From positions 186,001-250,000 of the forward strand of contig CANHCQ010000001.1 of the NCBI GenBank assembly GCA_947459215.1: a stretch of DNA of 64,000 bases, read 5' to 3'. Position numbers and translations under genes: made by a program. The notes beneath the pieces were generated by a model. The model had not been told where the DNA came from. It made no database searches and saw only the letters and a program-made list of their open reading frames with translations. This stretch comes from Phycisphaerales bacterium (GTDB lineage Bacteria > Planctomycetota > Phycisphaerae > Phycisphaerales > UBA1924). Positions 1 to 7,090 of this stretch are shown piece after piece; positions within the stretch are counted from its first letter, which is position 1; each line of letters starts with the position of its first letter.

Positions 1-41
1 CGCGAAGTGTGGCAAGAAGGGATCGCATGAGGCGTTGGAAA

Positions 42-77
42 GAAGCGACGAAGCGACGAAGCGACGAAGCGACGAAG
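42..77. repeat. Tandem 8-bp repeat (GAAGCGAC), about 4.5 copies
   Basis: The octamer GAAGCGAC is repeated four times without error and then runs into GAAG. The array ends just before the Shine-Dalgarno-like GGGAGG of the gene starting at 91. The unit resembles one arm of the GACGAAGAGACG/AGCGACGG palindromes found inside uvrA, uvrB and an ABC permease further right, but no complementary second arm is visible downstream, so this may be a half element. Confidence 0.85.
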
Positions 78-90
78 GGAGGAGGCAGGC

Positions 91-318
91 GTGAGCACGA
101 AAGTCGCACAGGCGAACTTGAACGATGCGGCGAAGGAACTTCGCTTCAAGTGGGCCCGCGCGCGGTCGGAATGGGACGACGCGGCCAGCCGCCGGTTTGA
201 GACCGAGGTGCTCCAACCCCTTGAGCCCGCGATCGTGGCCGCCATCAAAGCGATGGAGCACGTGAACGAGTTGATGACACAGGCCCGGCGCGACTGCGAG
301 GATCGCGGGCAGGACTGA
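91..318 (+). CDS. Small WXG-like helical protein upstream of an FtsK/SpoIIIE ATPase
   Basis: The 75-aa product has a GTG start with GGGAGG eight bases upstream. It is predicted to be nearly all helical, and has no signal peptide or membrane segment. Around residue 30 it carries EWDDAASRRFE, that is W, D, A/S and F spaced much like the W-x-G...F turn of WXG100 (ESAT-6-type) proteins, followed by a long amphipathic helix with regularly spaced L, I and M. It ends in a charged RRDCED tail. It is shorter than typical WXG100 proteins (about 100 aa). The next gene, 67 nt downstream on the same strand, encodes an EssC-like motor, which supports a substrate or adaptor role. That role is inference; a plain hypothetical protein is the safe call. 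Confidence 0.7.
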   Translation: MSTKVAQANLNDAAKELRFKWARARSEWDDAASRRFETEVLQPLEPAIVAAIKAMEHVNELMTQARRDCEDRGQD

Positions 319-385
319 TATCCGGGTGGCCCCGGCGTCCCGCCTGTGCCACCGATGCGCGAAGATCGCTACTCTGCGGGAGAAC

Positions 386-3300
386 ATGGCCGATCCGATC
401 CGACTTCAGCCTGAGCGTGCCCTGCTGCGAGCGTTGCAGCCGCTGGTGCTGCACCGCTCGGATGTGCAGCGACAGATCGAGCTCGAGCAGAAGCAGGCCT
501 TGGCTGCGGCTGAGTTGGAGCACCGCAAGCGGTCGCAGTCGATCCGCGAATCGTCCGACGCCGCGTTCGCAAAGATGGCCCGCGAACACGAGGCGGTGAT
601 GGCTGCCCTCGCCGAGCGGCTCGACAAGAACATCGCCGACGCCGAGGCGGCACGCGATCGCGAGCTCGCGAAGTTCGCGATCGGGCTCGGCGAACTCGAA
701 CGCCGCGCCGAGACTCAGGCCGAGGAGGCCCGATGGCTCGCCGACACGGTCGGCGAATCGACGATCCGCAAGGCCAACCTGTCGCACGAGCAGGCGAGCA
801 AAGCGATCAAGTCGCGCCGAGACGATCTTGAGGTTGCTCGCGGCCGGGCGAATGAGATCCTGCAGAAGATCGGTCGCGCGGTCGAGCCGCTGGCGACGCC
901 GGCCGGTGCGGGTACCGGCGCCGACGCCGCCGACAAGACGATCGACGCACCCACGCTCGAGTCGCTCGACGCGGCGGCGGTGGATGTGGCGACCAAGGTG
1001 CACGCCGTCGATGCCGCGGTGAACCCGTTCTGGCTCCGCGGCGAGGGCATTGGGCTGGCGTTGCTGCTCTTTGCGGCGGCCGGTGGTACCGCGGGCGCGT
1101 TCGCGGTACAGCCGCTCGTGGCGCGAAACGCCGGCATCGGTGTCGGGGCAGGGTTGGTGCTGGCCATTGTCTTCCTCATGCTCGTGCGTGTGCTGGCGCA
1201 CCGGCGCGTCGAGCCTGCGATCCGCGCCTTGCAGGCTTCGATCGCGGCGGCGGCCGAGCACCTCAATGAAGCCCAGCAGATCACGGATCAGAATCGCGAC
1301 AGGGTTGTCCGCCGGATGAAGGCCTCGCGCTCCAAGGAGACGGCCGCTGCGATCGCACGGCTGGACGAGGCCAAGGGCAAGTACGAGCGGCGCCGCAATG
1401 TCGAGGAGCCCGAGCTGCGGCGATCGCTCGATGAGCAGGTCGAGCATCACAAGGCACGCAAGGAACGCAAGCTCCGCGAGGCGGAGACGGCGTATCAGGA
1501 AAGCGTGCAGCGGCGCGAGGAAGCGCGTGACATCGACCTGATGGAAGTCGATTCCCAACGCGAGATGGCGATTGAACGTGCGAATCGCGAGGCTTCGGAG
1601 CGGTTCGCGGTGTTGCGGGAGCAGTGGCTGCGGGAAGGCAACGACCTGCTGGCGCAGGGCCACCACCTCGGCCGCGAATCCGTCGCCGATGCGCCGGAGT
1701 GGCCCGCGCTGCTCACCCGCGAGCCGGTGAAGGAATCGAACGACCTGATCCGCTTCGGATGGACCAAAGTCGATCTCGCTGCTATGCCCGGCGGCTTGCC
1801 CGGCGAGGGCGAGCTGACACTCGAGCACGACACGAGTCTGCGGCTGCCGCTGCACCTTGACCTCCGCGGCAGCGGCTCGCTCGTCATCCATGCGACGCCG
1901 GACACACGCGATCGGGCGCTCGACGCAGTCCGCGCGACGATGCTCCGCCTGCTGACGCAGTTGCCCCCTGGCAAGGTGCGGTTCACCATGCTCGACCCGG
2001 TCGCGCTTGGTCAGAGCTTTGCGGGCTTCATGCACCTTGCGGATGATGAGCCGCTGATCGTTGGCGATCGCATCTGGACCGAGCCCAAGCACATCGAGCA
2101 GAAGCTGTCCGACCTGACCGAGCACATGGAGCAGGTGATCCAGAAGTACCTGCGCAACGAGTTCTCGAGCATTCAGGAGTACAACGCCGAGGCGGGCGAG
2201 ATCGCCGAGCCGTTCCGGTTCCTGGTCATCGCGGACTTCCCGGCCAACTTCAACGAGGCCGCGGCCAAGCGGCTGGCGTCGATCGTCGCCAGCGGCCCGC
2301 GCTGCGGCGTGTTCACGCTCATCGTCACCGACAGCCGCGTCAAGCCGCCCTCGTGGCTCACCATGGCCGACATCGAGCGCGGCGCGACGGTGCTGACCAT
2401 GAAAGCCGACGGCCCCGTGGCCAAGGTGGATGAGTTGGCCCGGTGGCCCATCGATCTCGAAGCCGCTCCGCGCGACGACGAGTTCGTCACGCTCATCCGC
2501 CACATCGGCGCGATCTCCAAGGACAGCAGCCGCGTGCAGGTGCCGTTCCAGTCGATCGCGCCCGCGGATGATGAGGTGTGGAGCCGCGACAGTGCGAAGG
2601 AGATCGCGATCCCGATCGGGCGCAGCGGCGCGACCAAGGTGCAGAGCCTGGTCCTGGGCCGCGGCACCGCTCAGCACGCGCTGATCGCCGGCCGCACGGG
2701 TTCGGGTAAGTCGACGCTGCTGCACGCGATCATCACCAGCCTGGCCTTGTGGTACAGCCCGGATCAGGCCGAGGTGTATCTGGTGGACTTCAAGAAGGGC
2801 GTGGAGTTCAAGACGTATGCGAGCAATCAGTTGCCGCACGCCCGCGTGATCGCGGTGGAGAGCGAGCGCGAGTTTGGGTTGAGCGTGCTGCGTCGCCTCG
2901 ACGCCGAACTCACCCGCCGCGGCACGATCTTCCGCGACCTCGGCGTGCAGGACCTCGCGGGCTACCGCGCGACGCTGAAGGGAAGCGAGAAGCCAGCAGA
3001 CCCGATGCCGCGGACGCTGCTGATTGTCGACGAGTTCCAGGAGTTCTTCGTCGAGGACGACAAGATCGCGCAGGAAGCGATGCTGCTGCTCGATCGACTG
3101 GTGCGTCAAGGCCGCGCGTTCGGGATGCACGTGATCCTCGGCAGCCAGACCATCGGCGGCGCGTACTCGCTGGCGCGGAGCACGATCGGCCAGATGGGTG
3201 TCCGCGTCGCCTTGCAGTGCAGCGAGTCGGACTCGTACCTGATCCTCAGCGAGGACAACCCCGCCGCACGTTTGCTCACGCGCCCGGGCGAAGCGATCTA

Positions 3301-4321
3301 CAACGACGCGAGCGGACTGCTTGAGGGCAACAGCCCGTTCCAGGTTGTTTGGCTGCCCGACGAACAGCGCGATACGAAGCTGGAGCACGTGCGTGAGAAG
3401 GCAACCGACCTGAAGCGCGTGCCGCCGGTGATCTTCGAGGGCAACCTGCCTTCGGATCTCGCTCGCAACCATGGGCTGCAGGAGCTGCTTGAGACCCCCG
3501 TTCCGGCGCTCAAGGCTCCGACGCGGGTGTGGTTCGGCGACGCGGTGTCGATCAAGGACCCGACCTTTGCGACCTTCCGCCCACAGAGCGGATGCAACGT
3601 GCTGATTGTCGGACAGAACGAGCGAGCGGCGTACGGCCTGCTTGTCGGTGCGGGCGTGGCGCTCGCGGCCCGGCATCGCGCGCCCGTGGGCGCATTGGCG
3701 CGGCTCACGATCCTCGAAGGGCCGAGCCCGGAGTCTGATGGCGTGTCGCCGACCGTTGATCTCGCCGGCCGGCTTGGACCGCTTGCGCGTCACGCGACCG
3801 GGCGGCAGATCGACGCGGCCATCGCCGATCTGCACGCCGAGATGGAGCGACGCCGGGGTGGCGAAGGCGGTGAGAGCGCGGGCGGGCACGAGCCGCTGTT
3901 CCTGCTCGTCCATGGCCTGCATCGCATGCGTGCCCTCCGCAAAGCCGAGGACGATTACTCGTTTACCGCAAGCGAGGATGCGACCCCCAAGCCCGACAAG
4001 CAATTCGCCGAGATCCTCCGCGAGGGACCGACGGTCGGCGTGCATGCGATCGTCTGGTGCGACAACGTCGCCAATCTCGAACGCGCCATCGACCGCCGCG
4101 GCGTCCGCGAGTTCGATCTCCGCATCCTCTTCCAGATGAGCGGCGGCGACTCCAGCAACCTGATCGACTCGCCTCACGCCCAGAGTCTGGGGCAGAACCG
4201 GGCCCTGCTCTACAGCGAAGAGACCGGGACGTTCGAGAAGTTCCGGCCCTATGCGCCGGCGACGAAGGAGACGCTGGATCGGATGCTTGCCCGCGTTGTG
4301 GCGGCGGCGGGGACGGCCTGA
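386..4321 (+). CDS. Membrane-anchored tandem FtsK/SpoIIIE-type ATPase, EssC/EccC-like
   Basis: The product is 1311 aa from the ATG at 386 (GGGAG just upstream); a GTG at 326 would add 20 residues of poor quality. In order it shows a long charged coiled coil (about 1-190), two transmembrane helices (about 220-275), a second coiled coil (about 275-400), and three ATPase-like domains. The first (about 495-700) lacks a P-loop. The second (about 740-1030) has Walker A GRTGSGKST near 769 and Walker B LLIVDEF near 877. The third (about 1060-1300) is degenerate, with GQNERAAYG in the P-loop position. Three FtsK-like domains behind two membrane helices is the layout of EssC/EccC, the type VII secretion motor, although there the first domain is usually the active one. 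DNA translocases of the FtsK family normally have a single motor domain and a gamma domain, which is not seen here. The cargo is unknown. Confidence 0.85.
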   Translation: MADPIRLQPERALLRALQPLVLHRSDVQRQIELEQKQALAAAELEHRKRSQSIRESSDAAFAKMAREHEAVMAALAERLDKNIADAEAARDRELAKFAIGLGELERRAETQAEEARWLADTVGESTIRKANLSHEQASKAIKSRRDDLEVARGRANEILQKIGRAVEPLATPAGAGTGADAADKTIDAPTLESLDAAAVDVATKVHAVDAAVNPFWLRGEGIGLALLLFAAAGGTAGAFAVQPLVARNAGIGVGAGLVLAIVFLMLVRVLAHRRVEPAIRALQASIAAAAEHLNEAQQITDQNRDRVVRRMKASRSKETAAAIARLDEAKGKYERRRNVEEPELRRSLDEQVEHHKARKERKLREAETAYQESVQRREEARDIDLMEVDSQREMAIERANREASERFAVLREQWLREGNDLLAQGHHLGRESVADAPEWPALLTREPVKESNDLIRFGWTKVDLAAMPGGLPGEGELTLEHDTSLRLPLHLDLRGSGSLVIHATPDTRDRALDAVRATMLRLLTQLPPGKVRFTMLDPVALGQSFAGFMHLADDEPLIVGDRIWTEPKHIEQKLSDLTEHMEQVIQKYLRNEFSSIQEYNAEAGEIAEPFRFLVIADFPANFNEAAAKRLASIVASGPRCGVFTLIVTDSRVKPPSWLTMADIERGATVLTMKADGPVAKVDELARWPIDLEAAPRDDEFVTLIRHIGAISKDSSRVQVPFQSIAPADDEVWSRDSAKEIAIPIGRSGATKVQSLVLGRGTAQHALIAGRTGSGKSTLLHAIITSLALWYSPDQAEVYLVDFKKGVEFKTYASNQLPHARVIAVESEREFGLSVLRRLDAELTRRGTIFRDLGVQDLAGYRATLKGSEKPADPMPRTLLIVDEFQEFFVEDDKIAQEAMLLLDRLVRQGRAFGMHVILGSQTIGGAYSLARSTIGQMGVRVALQCSESDSYLILSEDNPAARLLTRPGEAIYNDASGLLEGNSPFQVVWLPDEQRDTKLEHVREKATDLKRVPPVIFEGNLPSDLARNHGLQELLETPVPALKAPTRVWFGDAVSIKDPTFATFRPQSGCNVLIVGQNERAAYGLLVGAGVALAARHRAPVGALARLTILEGPSPESDGVSPTVDLAGRLGPLARHATGRQIDAAIADLHAEMERRRGGEGGESAGGHEPLFLLVHGLHRMRALRKAEDDYSFTASEDATPKPDKQFAEILREGPTVGVHAIVWCDNVANLERAIDRRGVREFDLRILFQMSGGDSSNLIDSPHAQSLGQNRALLYSEETGTFEKFRPYAPATKETLDRMLARVVAAAGTA

Positions 4322-4388
4322 TGCGGCGGTGGGACGGAGGTTGGTCGGAGGCGTCGCGGGCGAGCGATCGGATGCTTTGGTCGCAGAC

Positions 4389-4427
4389 GCACCAGTCGCG
4401 CCGCCGAGCCGGCGGACTGGTGGCACC
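4389..4427. repeat. Palindromic repeat or terminator-like hairpin
   Basis: CACCAGTC (4390-4397) pairs with GACTGGTG (4415-4422), and an inner CCGCC pairs with GGCGG around GAGCC. It lies in the 147-bp gap between the ATPase gene and znuC. There is no T-run, so a mobile palindromic repeat is as likely as a terminator. Confidence 0.7.
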
Positions 4428-4468
4428 GTGATCGAGCGACGCGCTCGGGGTGCCGTAAACTCCCTGCC

Positions 4469-5362
4469 ATGCCCGGCGACGCGTCCGCCAATTCCGAGCC
4501 CATCATCCGCTACCGCGGCGTGACCTTCTCCTACGACCGTTCCGATTCCAGCGTCGCGCCTGCGCTCGACCGTGTCACGCTGGACATCCGCAAGGGTGAG
4601 CGTCTCGGCATCCTCGGCCCAAACGGCGGCGGCAAGTCCACGCTTCTCAAGCTGACGCTCGGTCTGCTCACCGGCTACAGCGGCAGCATCGAGATCGAAG
4701 GCCATGACCCGCATGCGGCGGCGGCGCGGCGGCTGATCGGCTATGTCCCTCAGCGCGTCGAGGCCGAGCTGGCGTTTCCGATTTCGGCGCGGCATGCCGC
4801 GTCGATGGCTGCCACGCTCGGCTGCTCCGCGTTGGGCGGCGTGCCCCGCGAGATCCGCGAGCGCGTCGAGCGGGCCCTTGAAGTCGTCGGTGCAAGCAGC
4901 TTTGCTGACAAGCCTGTCGGGCGCCTCTCCGGCGGGCAACTCCAGCGTGTCATGATCGCCCGCGCCCTCGCGAGCAACGCGAGAATTCTGCTGCTCGATG
5001 AGCCCACCGTCGGCATCGACCCTTCGGGGCAGCGTCAGTTTGCCGAACTGATTGCCCGCCTGCACGACGAGCTCGGCTTGACGACGGTGGTGGTGAGCCA
5101 CGATCTGCGCACGGTCGCCGCGTCGTGCGATCGGGTCGCGTGCCTTGCCCGCACGCTGCACTACCACGACTCGCCGCAGGGCCTCACACCCGCGGTGCTC
5201 GCGGAAGTCTTCCGGCATGATGCCGCCGCGGTGTTCGGTGATTTGCACGTTGATGCCCACCGCGCCAGCGAGTGCGGGCATGACCACGGGCACGATCACG
5301 GGCATACTCACGACCAATCGCACCATCACGACCACCCGGGCGGTGGGGGAGGGAAGCCATGA
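4469..5362 (+). CDS. znuC: Zinc/manganese-type ABC transporter ATP-binding protein with His-rich tail
   Basis: The 297-aa product is a complete ABC ATPase: Walker A GPNGGGKST (about 49-57), Q-loop YVPQR, signature LSGGQ (about 153), Walker B LLLDEPT (about 175) and the switch His in VVVSHD. It would energise import of a divalent metal through the permease encoded next. The last 30 residues are a run of His, Asp and Gly repeats such as HDHGHDHGHTHD, typical of zinc transport proteins and likely to buffer or sense metal in the cytoplasm. The stop overlaps the permease start (ATGA), so the two are translationally coupled. The solute-binding subunit ZnuA is not in the window. Zinc is more likely than manganese because of the His tail, but the substrate is not proven. 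Confidence 0.88.
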   Translation: MPGDASANSEPIIRYRGVTFSYDRSDSSVAPALDRVTLDIRKGERLGILGPNGGGKSTLLKLTLGLLTGYSGSIEIEGHDPHAAAARRLIGYVPQRVEAELAFPISARHAASMAATLGCSALGGVPREIRERVERALEVVGASSFADKPVGRLSGGQLQRVMIARALASNARILLLDEPTVGIDPSGQRQFAELIARLHDELGLTTVVVSHDLRTVAASCDRVACLARTLHYHDSPQGLTPAVLAEVFRHDAAAVFGDLHVDAHRASECGHDHGHDHGHTHDQSHHHDHPGGGGGKP

Positions 5363-6246
5363 AGACGTGGCAGTACCTCACTGATCCGATCTATCGCGAG
5401 ATCTTTCTGCCTCCGGTCATCGCCGGGCTTGCCATCGCTCTCTTCGGAGGTTTGCTGAGCGTCTTTGTGGTCATGAAGCGGCTTGCGTTCATCGGCCAGG
5501 GGATCAGCCACGCGGCGTTCGGCGGCATCGGTGTCGCGTACGTGCTGGGCCTCGGCGCCGCCGCGGGGGCGGGCGAGCTTTCGCTGCAATTCGCGATCGT
5601 GTTCGCGTTCTGCCTGCTTGCGGCGGTGCAGGTCGGGTTCCTGACCCAGAGCGAGGCCGGGCGCGGCTCCACCGGCAAATCGCAGAGCGACACTGCAATT
5701 GGCATCGTGCTGGTTGCGTCAATGGCGATCGGCTCGCTGCTGCTCCACATCGCCGAGCGCAACGGCAGGGTCGCCACTGTCGCGTGGGAGAGCCTGCTCT
5801 TTGGCTCGCTCATCAGTATCGACGCAACCTACGCCGCCGTTGCGTGGGGCGTCGCGGCGGTGATCTTCGCGGTGCTCTTCCTTCTGCGTCGCCCGCTGAT
5901 CTTCTGGGCCTTTGACGAGCCCGCCGCCGCGGCGTTCGGTGTGCGGGTGCGGCTGATGCGTCTGGTCTTGCTCGTCCTGCTCGCGCTCGCCACGGTCACC
6001 GCGATGAAGCTCGCGGGCGTTGTGCTCGCCACTGCGATGCTCGTGCTCCCGGCCGCCGCGGCGGTGCAGTTCAGTGCTTCCGCCGCCCGCGTGCTGTGCC
6101 TGTCGCTCGTCTTCGCTGTTGCGTCGGTGCTGATCGGGGTGGTGCTGAGCTTCGAGTTCGATTGGCCGACCGGGGCGAGCATCGTGCTGACGCTCGCGGC
6201 GATCTTCGGGGTGGGATGGTGCCGGGCGCGGCTCAGGGGCGGATGA
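5359..6246 (+). CDS. znuB: Zinc/manganese-type ABC transporter permease
   Basis: The 295-aa product is hydrophobic with about eight membrane spans and matches the ABC-3 family (ZnuB/MntB). It has the conserved early segment FVVMKRLAFIGQGISHAAFGG, the usual ATPase-contacting region of these permeases, and a late membrane segment MKLAGVVLATAMLVLPAAAA typical of the family. The start overlaps the stop of the ATPase gene by four bases. The two proteins should form an inner-membrane metal importer. The 3' half is overlapped on the other strand by the read-through tail of the gene starting at 6714; the permease frame is clearly the real one here because its family features run through the whole length. 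Confidence 0.88.
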   Translation: MKTWQYLTDPIYREIFLPPVIAGLAIALFGGLLSVFVVMKRLAFIGQGISHAAFGGIGVAYVLGLGAAAGAGELSLQFAIVFAFCLLAAVQVGFLTQSEAGRGSTGKSQSDTAIGIVLVASMAIGSLLLHIAERNGRVATVAWESLLFGSLISIDATYAAVAWGVAAVIFAVLFLLRRPLIFWAFDEPAAAAFGVRVRLMRLVLLVLLALATVTAMKLAGVVLATAMLVLPAAAAVQFSASAARVLCLSLVFAVASVLIGVVLSFEFDWPTGASIVLTLAAIFGVGWCRARLRGG

Positions 6247-6714
6247 CGGGCAGGGGTGCTCCCGGGTCTCATGCGAGGATGGTCGCGTTGGCACTGCCCG
6301 ACCCAGAGCGGTCGGGCAGTGGCACCCGCGCGCGGGGGGATTGATGGCGTGCGGGGCGCGGAGGATGCTGGTGGCGGCTTTACGGCGGATCTCGCGGGCG
6401 GCGAGGATGGAGGTGTCGGTCTCGACGTTGGGGGTGGTGAGGAGACGGAGGGTGTGGAGGGCGGCGGCGGTGGCGGAGGCACGGAGGATGGCGACGCGCT
6501 GCGACTCGGCGTCGGCGAGGTCGGCGAGAAGGGAGCGCGCCTTGTCGCTCTTGAGGATGTCGATGATGTGGGGGACGGGGAGCCCGAATTGGGAGGCGAT
6601 CTGGGCGACGGAGTTGGCTTCGTCGAGGAAGAGCGTCATGACATCGTTGAAGAGGGCGCGGCGGTCGGCGTCCTCGTCGGTTTCGGGAGTGGGGATGGGG
6701 TTCGTGGCGGGCAT
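5719..6714 (-). CDS. Helix-turn-helix-like hypothetical protein with read-through C-terminus
   Basis: The start is the ATG at 6714, with GGAG six bases upstream on this strand. Only the first 125 residues or so (to about 6340) look like a real protein: an acidic N-terminus, then a helical segment with NSVAQIASQFGLPVPHI, which resembles a helix-turn-helix recognition unit, then Ala-rich helices. Beyond that the frame runs through the palindrome at 6293-6320 and on as Arg/Pro/His-rich sequence antisense to znuB until the stop at 5719. I infer that the original stop was lost, probably when the repeat inserted, so the true functional end is near 6340. No DNA-binding function is proven and I do not recognise the family. 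Confidence 0.5.
   Translation of the reverse strand: MPATNPIPTPETDEDADRRALFNDVMTLFLDEANSVAQIASQFGLPVPHIIDILKSDKARSLLADLADAESQRVAILRASATAAALHTLRLLTTPNVETDTSILAAREIRRKAATSILRAPHAINPPARGCHCPTALGRAVPTRPSSHETREHPCPSSAPEPRPAPSHPEDRRERQHDARPGRPIELEAQHHPDQHRRNSEDERQAQHAGGGSTELHRRGGREHEHRSGEHNARELHRGDRGEREQDEQDQTHQPHPHTERRGGGLVKGPEDQRATQKEEHREDHRRDAPRNGGVGCVDTDERAKEQALPRDSGDPAVALGDVEQQRADRH
6293..6320. repeat. Palindromic repeat, ACTGCCCGACC arms
   Basis: ACTGCCCGACC (6293-6303) and GGTCGGGCAGT (6310-6320) form a perfect 11-bp inverted repeat around a 6-base loop. It sits just downstream of znuB and in the 3' part of the minus-strand gene at 5719-6714, where it is translated in frame. Confidence 0.85.
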
Positions 6715-6934
6715 GGGATGCTCCGGAAAGTGAGGCCCTCTACAGAGGGGGCGGTGCGCCGGGTCTGTGCGCACAGCGGCGGCGTTTGGAGCGCACAGGG
6801 GTGTCGTTGCGCGGGTGGTGATGGAGACGGAAGTGCAGGCCGCGAGTGGGGTTGAGAGAGATTTGGAGAAAGTGGCAGAGGGGAGCGGGGAGCGACCGCG
6901 TCGGTTGTGGCGGCGGGCGAGATTCGCAGCCCAA

Positions 6935-6994
6935 CACCCCTCCCCGACCTCGCAGAGCCTCGGTCACCCCTCCCCGCTGCGCGGGGCGGGGAGA
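6935..6994. repeat. GC-rich dispersed repeat (copy 1 of 3)
   Basis: This 60-bp unit begins ACCCCTCCCCGACCTCGCAG and ends in a hairpin CCCCGC-TGC-GCGGGG (6972-6986). Close relatives occur in reverse orientation at 23529-23567 and 51451-51509. It occupies most of the otherwise empty gap before mfd; I see no clear promoter there. Confidence 0.8.
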
Positions 6995-7090
6995 AGGGGG
7001 CGGGCGGTATGATGGGGTCGAACGTGTGCGACGGCCCCGGATCGGTGTGCGATCTGGTGGGCGTGCGCCTGCGCGCGATGAGCGGATTGG

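Noticed and set aside
245..5335. 1696-aa minus-strand ORF
   Set aside because: It is antisense to the tandem ATPase and znuC genes and is Arg/Ala/Leu/Asp-rich shadow sequence with no domain; high GC keeps the frame open.
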